Assembly: GCF_000719775.1 (NCBI RefSeq) | Contig: NZ_JOHR01000031.1 | Location: 1 to 56,111, forward strand | DNA from: Streptomyces sp. NRRL F-5135 | Lineage (GTDB): Bacteria > Actinomycetota > Actinomycetes > Streptomycetales > Streptomycetaceae | Direction: 5' to 3' | DNA length: 56,111 nt | In this document: one piece after another, positions 40,167 through 48,417 of the stretch | Layout of the letters: each line of letters opens with the position of its first letter | How positions within the stretch are numbered: the stretch's first letter is position 1 | Notes under the pieces: model-generated | Told to the model about the DNA's origin: nothing | The model's input: only the letters and a program-made list of their open reading frames with translations | Databases searched by the model: none | Position numbers and translations under genes: made by a program

Positions 40167-40373
40167 ATGGACTCCGAGGTCAGCTACATGGTGCGCGGCG
40201 CCACCCGGGACGCCTGCCAGGAGGCTCTCGACCGGTTGTGCCGGCTGCTGGATGCGTCGCCGACGACCCGGCCCACGGATACGGTCGGCCGCGGCTGGGT
40301 GGCGCGGGCCGTACCCGCTCCCTCGAAGGCCCCGACTGCTGGCAGCAGTCGGGGCCCTGTCGCGTCGGGCTAG
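40167..40373 (+). CDS. Small hypothetical protein
   Basis: 68 aa, helical first half (TRDACQEALDRLCRLLDAS). CAGACT ends six bases before the ATG, suggesting a leaderless start. The last 15 codons are formed by a strong hairpin, so the true C-terminus is incidental to the terminator. Confidence 0.5.
   Translation: MDSEVSYMVRGATRDACQEALDRLCRLLDASPTTRPTDTVGRGWVARAVPAPSKAPTAGSSRGPVASG
40328..40356. terminator. Perfect hairpin between convergent genes
   Basis: GGCCCCGACTGCT and AGCAGTCGGGGCC form a 13-base perfect stem with a three-base loop. It marks the convergence of the rightward operon and the leftward 40.4-42.9 kb genes. Confidence 0.65.
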
Positions 40374-40408
40374 GTCAGCAATCGGCTGGCCTGTTTCTCT
40401 TGCGCCTG

Positions 40409-40642
40409 CTATCGGCGGAATACCGCCGGGGTCTCCTGGCAGGAGTTCGCGTGCGCCCGGCCGTTCTTCTTAGCAGCCTTCTCCTGGGAGTGGGATTCTG
40501 ACCAGGGGCAGGCCGTGCAGGCCGCCGTCCAGAAGGTTCCCTTACCTTCGACGCCGTCTCGGTCCGACTGCGTGACGGCTACGACTCCTCCGGTTTCGGA
40601 CTTGGTGGGGTATCGCTCGATGATCCGGTCCTCGTAGGGCAT
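40409..40642 (-). CDS. Small hypothetical protein
   Basis: 77 aa, AAAGGAG upstream. MPYEDRIIERYPTKSETGG and TAACTACPWSESHSQEKAA; the CxxC segment with a nearby His could bind zinc. Unknown function. Confidence 0.6.
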   Translation of the reverse strand: MPYEDRIIERYPTKSETGGVVAVTQSDRDGVEGKGTFWTAACTACPWSESHSQEKAAKKNGRAHANSCQETPAVFRR

Positions 40643-40752
40643 GGGTATCTCCTTTGCGGTTGGCAGTTTGGGTTCGCTCGGTGCGGATGCGGGTGGGGCG
40701 TGGCGCCGACCAAAGAGGCGGTCTGCGCAGGGCAGGCACTTGCTGTCAGGTG

Positions 40753-41058
40753 TCAGGTCCATTCCCAGGTTTCGCCGGCTCGTGCTGCGCGTTGGGCGGA
40801 GTCGGCGAGGAGGGTGGCGAGTTGGGCCCAGTCCGGGTCCATGGATCGGTGGGTGGCTGCTTTGGTGAGGAGGCTGCTGACGCGTGCGGCCTTTGCGGGT
40901 GGGGTGGACACGGGCACGTCCAGTCGCCGCGCGTCGAATAGGTAGGCGATCTCTCGCCATTCGCTGCTGGTGAGTGCGTGGGCGAGGTGCTGGCCGAGGT
41001 TGGCGATGGTGGTCGCGGACCGGGTTGACGGCATACCGTGGCTGATCGAGATTCCCAT
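40753..41058 (-). CDS. Helical hypothetical protein
   Basis: 101 aa, coupled to the upstream gene by TGATG. Mostly helical (TIANLGQHLAHALTSSEWRE). Function unknown. Confidence 0.6.
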   Translation of the reverse strand: MGISISHGMPSTRSATTIANLGQHLAHALTSSEWREIAYLFDARRLDVPVSTPPAKAARVSSLLTKAATHRSMDPDWAQLATLLADSAQRAARAGETWEWT

Positions 41059-41288
41059 CAGCGCTCTCCGTTCTTCCGGGCCTCGTACTTGGCTGCGGCG
41101 TCGCTGATGGCCTGTGAGCGGGTGGCGCTGAGTTCGGATTGGACGATCGCGCGGCCGGTGGTGTTGTCGACGATGGCGGCGAGCCATGTCTTGTTGGGTG
41201 TCGCGAATTCCGTTGCCGGGTTGTCGGGCATGCGGCCGTGGGTCTGGAAGACGTCCCACCGGTGGTTGTTGTCGAGGTTGACGGTCAT
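41058..41288 (-). CDS. Small hypothetical protein
   Basis: 76 aa (MTVNLDNNHRWDVFQTHGRM...), strands then helix. Probably a small alpha/beta fold. Function unknown. Confidence 0.6.
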   Translation of the reverse strand: MTVNLDNNHRWDVFQTHGRMPDNPATEFATPNKTWLAAIVDNTTGRAIVQSELSATRSQAISDAAAKYEARKNGER

Positions 41289-41290
41289 GG

Positions 41291-41500
41291 TTAGTCCTCC
41301 TGGAAGCGCTTGGGCAGACGGTTCTCGGCTTCGATGACGGCGTCGTTGAGCCGCAGGAATTCGTCGGTCTCGTAGTCGATGCCGGCGTCGACTTCGCGGG
41401 CGGTGTTCTCGTACAGGGCGGCTTCGGCTCGGCGGTGGGCGGCGAGCAGCCGGTTCTCTTCGGCGTAGACGCGGAGTTCCTTGGCCGTGCGCTTGGGCAT
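41291..41500 (-). CDS. Small coiled-coil protein
   Basis: 69 aa, entirely helical and charged (ELRVYAEENRLLAAHRRAEA). Two bases separate its stop from the next start. Unknown function. Confidence 0.6.
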   Translation of the reverse strand: MPKRTAKELRVYAEENRLLAAHRRAEAALYENTAREVDAGIDYETDEFLRLNDAVIEAENRLPKRFQED

Positions 41501-41512
41501 GACGGGGTTCTC

Positions 41513-42022
41513 CTACTGGTTGCGGGCGTGGGCGAGTTGGGTCGCGCGGTCGAATGCGGCGAGGACGGGCTGCGGGCCGCGCTGGACGGCGTTCCAGGAG
41601 GGGATGGTTTCGGCGCTGCGGAAGTCCCTCTGGATCGCTTCCAGTAGCAGCACGCAGGCGCCGTCGGCTTCACTGCGACTGCCGGCTTCGAGTCGGATGG
41701 CCCGGACCGGGCAGATGGCGCCGCGGTCGTCGTACAGGTTGTCGCGGCACCAGCCGTCGGCCTCGATGCGGAGGCGGGCCCGGTGCAGTAGGGCGGCGAT
41801 CGGCGTCCGGTAGGGGCGCGGGATCGTGGCCTGCGGCAGGTGGGGCACTGTGATCTCAACGGGCGGGGTGGCTGGGACGTGCGCGGTGTTGACCTCGAAG
41901 GCGACTGCGGCCTCGTCGAGGCGGACGTTCATCGAGGCTTCGGTCAGGGCGAGTCTGGTGTCGAGGTCGAGCGGGGTGGGCGCCTTCGGCGGGCTTGCCG
42001 GGGCGCGGGTGATCGTGGTCAT
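41513..42022 (-). CDS. DUF6197-like protein
   Basis: 169 aa. TPIAALLHRARLRIEADGWC, ICPVRAIRLEAGSRSEADG and IPSWNAVQRGPQPVLAAFD match the DUF6197 helix-GWC and closing WN motifs, though the second lacks the usual PGRT. Function unknown. Companion of the copies at 37214 and 48752. Confidence 0.65.
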   Translation of the reverse strand: MTTITRAPASPPKAPTPLDLDTRLALTEASMNVRLDEAAVAFEVNTAHVPATPPVEITVPHLPQATIPRPYRTPIAALLHRARLRIEADGWCRDNLYDDRGAICPVRAIRLEAGSRSEADGACVLLLEAIQRDFRSAETIPSWNAVQRGPQPVLAAFDRATQLAHARNQ

Positions 42023-42060
42023 GTGGGGTTGCCCTTCTGTGCGTGAGCGCGCTGGGTGGG

Positions 42061-42103
42061 AGGGGCGCCCCTGGTCGCTGCCAGGCATTCGAGGGGCGCC
42101 CCT
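42061..42103. repeat. Duplicated 12-bp palindrome
   Basis: AGGGGCGCCCCT occurs at 42061-42072 and 42092-42103, each a perfect palindrome, with GG(T/C) following. They flank CTGCCAGG and may fold into alternative hairpins between two leftward genes. Confidence 0.45.
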
Positions 42104-42110
42104 GGCTGAG

Positions 42111-42284
42111 TTAGTGGCTGCTACAGCGGCGGACCGTTTCGATCACGTCGTTGTCGCCGCTGATCACGTAGCAGTCGCAGCGTCGGCACTCATGGATGCC
42201 GCCGCCGACGTGCTGCATCGGTCGTCCGCAGCAGCTGAGGCTGCCTGTCCGCTGGCCGACTTTGGCTGTTTCTACGGTTGCCAT
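42111..42284 (-). CDS. 57-residue zinc-finger protein
   Basis: AAGGAG precedes the ATG. SLSCCGRPMQHVGGGIHECR followed by RCDCYV gives a CxC..H...CxxC type finger, typical of small Streptomyces phage and plasmid proteins. Function unknown. Confidence 0.65.
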   Translation of the reverse strand: MATVETAKVGQRTGSLSCCGRPMQHVGGGIHECRRCDCYVISGDNDVIETVRRCSSH

Positions 42285-42339
42285 TGGTTCTCCTTGTTTG
42301 ATCTCGGATTGGGCGGGGAGGAAAGGCGCCCCGACTCAG

Positions 42340-42504
42340 TTACTGGCTGCCGTGCGGGGTGGTGGCCATGACGCGGCTCATGGCGACGAGGTCGGCCTTG
42401 TTGCCGCTCTGAGTGATCTCGATCGTGATGTTGTTGATCGCGTTGTCGTCGCCACGCTTCCAGGCGTCGATGAAGCGGCGGACGGCGTCGGTCTGGGCGG
42501 TCAT
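42340..42504 (-). CDS. Small helical protein
   Basis: 54 aa (RRFIDAWKRGDDNAINNITI), AAGGAG upstream of ATG 42504. It has the look of a truncated SnoaL-like N-terminal helix. Function unknown. Confidence 0.55.
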   Translation of the reverse strand: MTAQTDAVRRFIDAWKRGDDNAINNITIEITQSGNKADLVAMSRVMATTPHGSQ

Positions 42505-42523
42505 GAGATCTCCTTGATCGTTG

Positions 42524-42931
42524 TCAGACGCGCCAGGATCCGAACCGGCGGCGCGTGCGGGGGTTGGATCCGTCTGCGACCTGCTTCTCCAGGCCGCGGA
42601 TCTCAACCTCGTCGAGGGGCGCCTCGTAGCCGTGAGGCAGCGGGCCGGCGACCTGCGGGGCGGGCTGGTGGACGCCGCGGAGTCCGGTCGGCTTCTCCGT
42701 GTAGACGGGCCCGGATCGGAGGACGAGTCCTTCGACGGACAGGGAGCCGCTGATCATCCAGCCGGGCATGAGGGGGTGCCGGTGGGAGACGGTGTACTCG
42801 TCGTACAGGTGCTTGTCTTCGTAGGGGGCGACGTGCCTGGATACCTCGCGGATGACGTACAGCTTCTGGCCCTTGCGGACGTCGCGGTCAGCGCGCTTCG
42901 CGTCCCTCTTCGTGCGCTGGTAGACGGTCAT
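42524..42931 (-). CDS. Hypothetical protein below repeat array
   Basis: 135 aa; ATG 42931 follows AAGGAG. Basic N-terminus (MTVYQRTKRDAKRADRDVRK), beta-rich middle (SHRHPLMPGWMISGSLSVEG). First gene downstream of the CTGAKCAGG array, so its expression may depend on the factor that binds there. Confidence 0.65.
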   Translation of the reverse strand: MTVYQRTKRDAKRADRDVRKGQKLYVIREVSRHVAPYEDKHLYDEYTVSHRHPLMPGWMISGSLSVEGLVLRSGPVYTEKPTGLRGVHQPAPQVAGPLPHGYEAPLDEVEIRGLEKQVADGSNPRTRRRFGSWRV

Positions 42932-42974
42932 GATGTTCTCCTTCGGGGTGGTTTTTCTGGTGTTTTGTCGCCAG

Positions 42975-43134
42975 TGATCAGGGCTGCTCAGCTTGGAAAA
43001 GCACAGGTCAGGGCTGCTCAAGCGGCTGATCAGGCCCTGCTCAGATCAGACCCTGAGCAGGGCCTGATCAGGTCACTGAGCAGCTCCGACCTGCGAGTTT
43101 GCGGACCGATCAGGGCTGAGCAGGACCTGATCAG
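42975..43134. repeat. Array of CTGAKCAGG half-sites
   Basis: Units: TGATCAGGGCTGCTCAG (42975-42991); a degenerate copy near 43006-43020; CTGATCAGGCCCTGCTCAG (43026-43044); its exact reverse complement (43053-43071); and CTGAGCAGGACCTGATCAG (43116-43134, one mismatch). Each 19-mer is itself a near-palindrome of two CTGAKCAGG half-sites. The array fills the gap between the translocase gene and the next leftward gene. It could be a repressor operator cluster, a plasmid-type iteron set or a TraB recognition (clt-like) locus. Confidence 0.8.
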
Positions 43135-43156
43135 GGGTGCATACTTCACATAGCGG

Positions 43157-45316
43157 TCACAACAGGCTGCGGAGTCGATCACGCTTGAAGCCGCGCGGAT
43201 TCTGCTCGTCGCCGATCGGACCGAGCGTCAGCGGCGCGCCTCCGCCCGCCTTCTTCATCAGCGCCTTGAACTCGTCGATGCCCAGCCCTGCGTACTCGGG
43301 ATCGAACTCTTGAAGGGCCACAAGCAGCACCTCCGTCTTCATCCGATCGACGCGAGCCTTCTCCATGACCGCGATCGCGTCCCGGACGACGAGCCACGCC
43401 GACTCGTCCACTGGCTCCGATCCGACGGGCGGCTCGGCGTCACACAGGCGCAGCAACTGCTCCCAGGTGAGGAGCGTGACGGGCGCCGGTTTCTTCACGA
43501 TGCCGCCCTTGTCGTACTCCGGTTCGACGTATTCGGGCAGGTCCACGCCGCGCATGGCGTCGAGGCTGTCCTGGTCGGGGTCGAGGAGTCCGGCTTCCAG
43601 TCGCTCTGCGGCGAGCTTCCGCAGAACATCGGACGGCGCCTCGTGGACGGCGTACTCGATCGGCTCGTCGGCCATGCCGGGCACGCCCTGGACGAAGATG
43701 TGGCCGGCGTCCTTCGGGTCTGTGTCAGTGGCGGGGCTGAGCTTGTGCGGCAGGTAGCCCTCGCGGACGGAGTCGTCGCCGAACACGGCCCGGGTGTCGC
43801 CGACCTTGCAGGGGCCTACGGCCTTGAGGGCCATCATCTGGGCGATGCTCTCCCCGAGGTAGCGGGCGGTGCCGCCCTGCGACGCGTACTGGACCACGAT
43901 GAGCTCCTTTCGGCCGACGAGGAGTAGGTCGAAGGCGAGGAGCTTGCCGAGGTCGGACAGCTTCGGGAACTCGTCGATGAAGATGGTGAAGGCGGGATAC
44001 TCAGGGCTGGCCTTCCACTTCTTGCCCATGCCGAGCCTGGCCCGGAGCCGGGCGCGCGCCTTCGACATGACCAGGAAGAACAGTAGGACGGCTTCGATCT
44101 GCTCGTTGGATCGGGCCGTGATGCGCACTGCGTCGCCGAGGTCTTCGAGGCCGTCGCCGTGCGGGTCGCAGTCGATGGTGATGTTGTCGTAGCAGGCGGT
44201 CGTGCCCTCGGCGAGGGCCTGGAGAATGCCAGTCTTTCCGCCGCCGGACGCTGCGACCCATAGACCCATCACTCCGGCGAGGGACAGTTCGAGCGGGTCG
44301 CCGCCGACGCTGGTGCCAACCCGGAACTTGTCGGTGATCGACAGGGACTTGGGTGCCCGGTACGGCAGGCCGGGCGCGGTGGCAAACGGATTGCCGTCGA
44401 CGAGGCGGAGGATCGCGCAAGCCCGGCGGGCCTTGAGCGGCTGCGGTCGGACACCGTTCGTCGGCAAGTCGAACCTGGTTTCCAGGGCGCCGCTCTTATC
44501 GATGATCGCCTCGGGGGTGCCTTCGGTGACGCGAACGGTGCACTGCCAGCCCCACGGCTGGCGGGTCACCTCGCTGACTTCAGCGACCGGTACTCGCTCG
44601 GCCTGGAGGGCGAGCAGCACGCACATGGCGGCCTGCTCCTCGGTCTCCGCCTGGCCGAGCGGGAACGGCACAGCTCCTTCGGGCAGTTGGTCCACGGTGA
44701 CCGCGCCGCGGCCAAGGGTGACCTCGCCTGCTGGCAGTCCGGGAATCGCCGCTGGCGTGGCCGGTGCTTTCGAGCGGTCCCGTCCGTGCCAGGCGCCGGT
44801 GGCGAAGCCGGCCGCGGCAAGTGCCATGTCGATCCACAGGCCGCCGGTAACGACACCGACGGTGACGGGTGCTCCGACGGCGATGGCCCCGGCGACGCTC
44901 CTTCCGGCGTGGATGAGGCGGTGGCGCCGGTAGTCGGCGCGCCGGTCTCGGATGGTCTCCTTGAGCTTGGTCTCCCTGTCGACGTCGCCGCCGGATTCCT
45001 GGAGGGCGGTGCGGGCGGAGCGGATCATATGCGGGTAGTCGTCGCGGTGCGCGTCGAGCCACCGGCGGAGCAGGTTGAGGTAGCCGTGGCCGGCCTGCGG
45101 GATGTACAGCCGGTTCCCGATCGCGTGCCGCTTGGCGCGGTCGAGGCGGGTTGCCTGCGACTCGATCCAGGCGGGCCGTACCGGGGCCGCGGGGCGGTCA
45201 ATGACGGTGCCCTCGATGGGGCCGTCGACCACTTCGGCGGGAGCCTCGGGGGCGTCCTTGACGAGGCTGAGCGCGGGCCGCTCGGCGGGCATCTCGGGGT
45301 AGGCGGCGGTGCTCAC
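43157..45316 (-). CDS. FtsK/TraB-like DNA translocase
   Basis: 719 aa. Residues about 155-190 contain one or two membrane segments (GAPVTVGVVTGGLWIDMALA). The motor domain has Walker A ASGGGKTGIL near 358 and Walker B FTIFIDEFPKL near 446. The C-terminal 100 residues (LLCDAEPPV through GLGIDEFKALM) look like a helical DNA-reading domain. TraB of Streptomyces plasmids pumps double-stranded DNA between mycelial compartments and recognises short repeats near its gene. Here a repeat array lies immediately after the stop codon. An Spd-like membrane protein is coupled upstream (ATGA). A phage FtsK-like translocase with another job is the alternative. Confidence 0.8.
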   Translation of the reverse strand: MSTAAYPEMPAERPALSLVKDAPEAPAEVVDGPIEGTVIDRPAAPVRPAWIESQATRLDRAKRHAIGNRLYIPQAGHGYLNLLRRWLDAHRDDYPHMIRSARTALQESGGDVDRETKLKETIRDRRADYRRHRLIHAGRSVAGAIAVGAPVTVGVVTGGLWIDMALAAAGFATGAWHGRDRSKAPATPAAIPGLPAGEVTLGRGAVTVDQLPEGAVPFPLGQAETEEQAAMCVLLALQAERVPVAEVSEVTRQPWGWQCTVRVTEGTPEAIIDKSGALETRFDLPTNGVRPQPLKARRACAILRLVDGNPFATAPGLPYRAPKSLSITDKFRVGTSVGGDPLELSLAGVMGLWVAASGGGKTGILQALAEGTTACYDNITIDCDPHGDGLEDLGDAVRITARSNEQIEAVLLFFLVMSKARARLRARLGMGKKWKASPEYPAFTIFIDEFPKLSDLGKLLAFDLLLVGRKELIVVQYASQGGTARYLGESIAQMMALKAVGPCKVGDTRAVFGDDSVREGYLPHKLSPATDTDPKDAGHIFVQGVPGMADEPIEYAVHEAPSDVLRKLAAERLEAGLLDPDQDSLDAMRGVDLPEYVEPEYDKGGIVKKPAPVTLLTWEQLLRLCDAEPPVGSEPVDESAWLVVRDAIAVMEKARVDRMKTEVLLVALQEFDPEYAGLGIDEFKALMKKAGGGAPLTLGPIGDEQNPRGFKRDRLRSLL

Positions 45317-46656
45317 TTCGGCTCCTCGGCAGACGTCTTCTTTGCGGCGGTTGAGCGGCGCAGCAGCTCGCCATGAGCACGGCCCGCGGCCCGGTGATAG
45401 GGCGGCGTGTCCTTGGGCTTCCGCACAGGCGGAACGGGCCTATAGCCAGAGCGGGGTGTTTGGATCCCTAGCTGGGCGTTCTTGGTCTTACTGAGGGCGC
45501 TGACGGGCTTCTTCTGGCGGGCCGCTTCAACCCTCATCTCCGCCGCGTTCCGCATGCGGATCGTCTCCGCTGACTCGCCAGGATCGGCGCCCTCGACGTC
45601 GCGCTTAGCGCGCTTCCAGATGGCCTCGGTGATGACCTTCTCCCCAAGGTCCGCGGCGAGCTTCAGCGCGTGCCGGTGGACCTCCGGGAACTGGCTGGCG
45701 CGCGCTTCGTCCAGCTGTTTGACGGCGTCCCGCGCGGCGTTCTCCAGGTGGGCCTGCCGCTCAGCTTCGAACAGCTTCGCAGCGGCCTTTTCGGCGGCCT
45801 CTGCCTTGGCTGCCTTCGCGGCGGCCCTGCGCTCGCGACGGGTCGGTACGCCGTCGCGCTTTCGGATGCGTCCGTGCTCGTGGAGGTCCCACACGCCGGG
45901 GCCGGCGATGGACGCGAACGCGGTTCCGATAGCGGTCGCCGGGTCGAACGCGGCCAGCCCGTGCCACAGGTTGATGCCGGCCGCGATGAACGCGAACAAC
46001 CAGGAGACCAACCGGTAGTGCCAGTGCGGGCGGTGCGCGGCGACAGCCGCTGCGGCGCCCTTGGTGACGACGAGCGCGGCACCTTCAAGCATCAGCGGTG
46101 CGATGACCAGCCACCACGCCTTCGGGTCCCAGAACGCGGCGATCTGTACGGGCAGGGCGACGACGGCGCACACGGCATAGAAAGTGATCGCGTACCGTCG
46201 CCAGTTGCTGGCCGCCTTGGCGATCGCTTCCGCCGAAGCAGCGTCGGCTTTCTGCTGCTCCTCCTCGGCCTTCCGGGCTGCCGCCTCCTGCCTCTCGGCT
46301 TCCTTCTGCTTCCGGTTGGACTCGGCGATCCGGGCGTTGCGGGCGGCTTGTTCTTCCGCGGCGCGGGCTTCGGCTTTGTCGTTGGCGAGCTTGAGCTTTC
46401 GGGCTTCCTCGGCCGCCTTGATGAGGACGGCTTCAGCCTCGGCTTCGGCCTTGATGCGGCGCTCCTCGGCTTCGGCCGCCGCACGCTCACGGATGGCGGC
46501 GGCTTCGGCGAGGGCCACGTGATCGACGGCCGGCTCAGCAGGCTTGGGCTCGCGGGGCGGCGTGGGCGTGGCCTGGGGGTCGGTGGGCCGCCACTCGCCG
46601 TAGATGGGCATGGCGGGGCGCTGGTGGCCGTTCACCTGGGGCGGGGCGGTGCTCAC
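45313..46656 (-). CDS. Spd-like membrane protein (DUF2637-like)
   Basis: 447 aa. An Ala/Glu/Lys coiled coil (about 55-205) precedes about four membrane segments (230-320: YAITFYAVCAVVALPVQIAAF, WWLVIAPLMLEGAALVV, LVSWLFAFIAAGINLWHGL). A basic helical C-terminus follows (RRERRAAAKAAKAEAAEK). Its layout matches the spread proteins that accompany TraB on Streptomyces conjugative plasmids. GTG at 46656 follows GGAAGGA. The gene overlaps the translocase start. Confidence 0.7.
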   Translation of the reverse strand: MSTAPPQVNGHQRPAMPIYGEWRPTDPQATPTPPREPKPAEPAVDHVALAEAAAIRERAAAEAEERRIKAEAEAEAVLIKAAEEARKLKLANDKAEARAAEEQAARNARIAESNRKQKEAERQEAAARKAEEEQQKADAASAEAIAKAASNWRRYAITFYAVCAVVALPVQIAAFWDPKAWWLVIAPLMLEGAALVVTKGAAAAVAAHRPHWHYRLVSWLFAFIAAGINLWHGLAAFDPATAIGTAFASIAGPGVWDLHEHGRIRKRDGVPTRRERRAAAKAAKAEAAEKAAAKLFEAERQAHLENAARDAVKQLDEARASQFPEVHRHALKLAADLGEKVITEAIWKRAKRDVEGADPGESAETIRMRNAAEMRVEAARQKKPVSALSKTKNAQLGIQTPRSGYRPVPPVRKPKDTPPYHRAAGRAHGELLRRSTAAKKTSAEEPK

Positions 46657-46678
46657 GGTCGATGTCCTTCCTGGGTGG

Positions 46679-46894
46679 TCAGGCGGCGGTCTGGTGATCG
46701 GTCTGGACGGTGAGTCGGCTGGGGCGTGGCTGCTGTTGGTCGAGCCAGGCGTCGAGGAGGATCGCGGCGGCGACGAGGGCGACGACGGCGATACGGATCC
46801 CGGGCGGCGGTGCGAGACCGAACAGCCAGGCGAGGCCGGCGACGAGGATCGCGATCCGGGCCCGACGCACAAGATCAGGCAGGTAGTAGGTCAC
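46679..46894 (-). CDS. Small membrane protein
   Basis: 71 aa with two hydrophobic segments (IAILVAGLAWLFGLA and IRIAVVALVAAAILLDAWL) and a short polar tail. Typical of the small Spd-type membrane proteins beside tra genes. GTG start preceded by GGAG. Confidence 0.65.
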   Translation of the reverse strand: MTYYLPDLVRRARIAILVAGLAWLFGLAPPPGIRIAVVALVAAAILLDAWLDQQQPRPSRLTVQTDHQTAA

Positions 46895-46927
46895 GGAGGT
46901 CTCCAGAGGGGGCGGGTTGGGTTGGGA

Positions 46928-47119
46928 TCAGCTGTCGGGGTGGCCGTTGCACCAGCCGCACGCCTCACTGCATCGCTCCAAGCGGCGCCCGAGGATGATC
47001 CCGGCGACGGCGTTACCGATCTTGGCGCCCTTCACGCCGCCGACCCTCTCGCCGGCACGGATCAGTCCGTCTGCGGCGGTGTCGAGCTTCTCGGCGGTCT
47101 TCCGGCCGAACAGTCCCAT
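46928..47119 (-). CDS. Small hypothetical protein
   Basis: 63 aa (MGLFGRKTAEKLDTAADGLI), amphipathic helix, then a Cys-rich end CSEACGWCNGH. Similar small proteins occur next to plasmid transfer genes. Function unknown. Confidence 0.6.
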   Translation of the reverse strand: MGLFGRKTAEKLDTAADGLIRAGERVGGVKGAKIGNAVAGIILGRRLERCSEACGWCNGHPDS

Positions 47120-47217
47120 GGGCGTTCCTCTCGATTGGTGGGGTGGTGCGGGAGTGCCCCGGGCCGGATTCGATCGCCAGCCCGGCGGCGCGGCTGGTGG
47201 CGACAGGAGCGACCGGA

Positions 47218-47334
47218 TCAGTCCTCGGTGTTGTCGGTCGGCTCCGGCGGGAGTCGCATGGAGAAGGTGATTGTGAAGTCGCCGTTCTCCTCGATCTCGA
47301 TCTCGCTGCCGGTCTCCGGGTTGATCAGGGCCAT
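47218..47334 (-). CDS. 38-residue acidic protein
   Basis: MALINPETGSEIEIEENGDF... with SD GAGAGGA. The beta-hairpin-like sequence ITFSMRLPP suggests a compact strand pair. Unknown. Confidence 0.55.
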   Translation of the reverse strand: MALINPETGSEIEIEENGDFTITFSMRLPPEPTDNTED

Positions 47335-47351
47335 GGGGGTTCCTCTCGGGG

Positions 47352-47564
47352 TCAGTGGTCGAGGCCCGGGACGCGGGCGGTGATGCGGGCGGTCAGGGAC
47401 GGCCCGTCGAGCACGCGGTCCCACCTGGCGGCGAGGTCTTTGGCGTCGGCTAGGTCCTGGTCCATGACGGGGTCGCCACCGCGGCAGTCGGCGCGGGCCT
47501 TGTCGTCGGCGACGACGCCGACCCAGCCGGCCATCGCGCGGCGGGCGTTCTCCTTGCCAGACAT
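47352..47564 (-). CDS. Small hypothetical protein
   Basis: 70 aa (MSGKENARRAMAGWVGVVAD), helical; CRGGDP in the middle. SD GGAGG. Unknown function. Confidence 0.6.
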   Translation of the reverse strand: MSGKENARRAMAGWVGVVADDKARADCRGGDPVMDQDLADAKDLAARWDRVLDGPSLTARITARVPGLDH

Positions 47565-47577
47565 GGGGGTCCTCCGT

Positions 47578-47730
47578 TCAGCAGTCGACGACGGGCTTGT
47601 GGATGTCGCGGTGCTGGCCGGCGGCCTGGAGTTCGCGCTGGCCCTTCCTGGCGGCGGCGATGTCGGCGGTGATCTCCTGCCGGGTCTGGTCGGCGCTCTG
47701 GTTCTTGAAGAAGTGGCGGCTGGAAGACAT
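47578..47730 (-). CDS. 50-residue helical protein
   Basis: MSSSRHFFKNQSADQTRQEI... with AAGGAG before the ATG. A single charged helix (ITADIAAARKGQRELQAA) then a short tail ending in Cys. Not listed by usual length cut-offs. Unknown function. Confidence 0.6.
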   Translation of the reverse strand: MSSSRHFFKNQSADQTRQEITADIAAARKGQRELQAAGQHRDIHKPVVDC

Positions 47731-47767
47731 GCGGTTCTCCTTATGAGGTGGGGTGTGGGCAGGCTGG

Positions 47768-47923
47768 TCAGGCGGTCTTGAGGTGGAGGTTGGTCCAGGT
47801 GTCGAAGTCGACGCCCGTCCACTGCTCCACGGGGGTGTCGGCGTGTTCCTGGTCGAAGTGCTGGCGGCCCTGTTCGGTGGTCCAGTGCCAGTGGCTGGTG
47901 TCGGTGACGGGCTGGGTGGCCAT
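47768..47923 (-). CDS. Small Trp/His-rich protein
   Basis: 51 aa; SHWHWTTEQGRQHFDQEH with five His and four Trp. SD GGAAGGAG. Unknown function. Confidence 0.55.
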   Translation of the reverse strand: MATQPVTDTSHWHWTTEQGRQHFDQEHADTPVEQWTGVDFDTWTNLHLKTA

Positions 47924-47979
47924 GGGGTGGTGCTCCTTCCGGGGCTGTTCGGGGCGGGTGGTCTGGTCGTGCTCGGGGC

Positions 47980-48078
47980 TCAGTCGCCGTAGTTCTCGGG
48001 GAGTCCGTGGCGTCGGAGCCACTCGCCCGGCGGTGTCCGGCCGTCTGTCGGCTCGGCGGCCGGGCACCGCGCGGTCAT
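47980..48078 (-). CDS. 32-residue protein
   Basis: MTARCPAAEPTDGRTPPGEW... coupled to the upstream stop by ATGA and ending before a gap. Short but coupled; third positions are GC-rich. Unknown function. Confidence 0.5.
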   Translation of the reverse strand: MTARCPAAEPTDGRTPPGEWLRRHGLPENYGD

Positions 48079-48308
48079 GCGGCGGTCAGGTACTGGCGGC
48101 CGATGTCGTTCAGCACGTCGTCCAGAACGGGCGTCTCGCCGGGGTGGCGGGCGTCGTAGTCGGCGGCGAGAGCCTCGATACGGGCCAGCTCCAGCTGGTC
48201 GCGGTTGTCGAAGGCGATCTCGTACCGGGTGGCGAGGCTGCGGCGGGCCTGCTGGTCGGCCTCGTAGGCGTCCAGGTCGGCGGAGATCAGGCGCAGGTGC
48301 GGAGACAT
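48075..48308 (-). CDS. Small helical protein
   Basis: 77 aa (SADLDAYEADQQARRSLATR), helical. SD GAGAGGA. Overlaps the next short gene by four bases. Unknown function. Confidence 0.6.
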   Translation of the reverse strand: MSPHLRLISADLDAYEADQQARRSLATRYEIAFDNRDQLELARIEALAADYDARHPGETPVLDDVLNDIGRQYLTAA

Positions 48309-48417
48309 GAGTGGTCCTCTCAAGGCATGGCTGGTGGAGCCGACGACGGTCGGCAGAGGTGGAGGTTGAGTGCCGGGCTCGGAGCGAGGGCTTCCGTGCC
48401 CACGGCGGGCGGTGGGC

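Noticed and set aside
40753..41859. A single 368-residue leftward protein
   Set aside because: Most of it is a Pro/Ser/Thr shadow of three real small genes. Only the last 101 residues from ATG 41058 are coding.
42975..43134. CRISPR array
   Set aside because: Repeats are palindromic, in both orientations and irregularly spaced, with no unique spacers and no cas genes.
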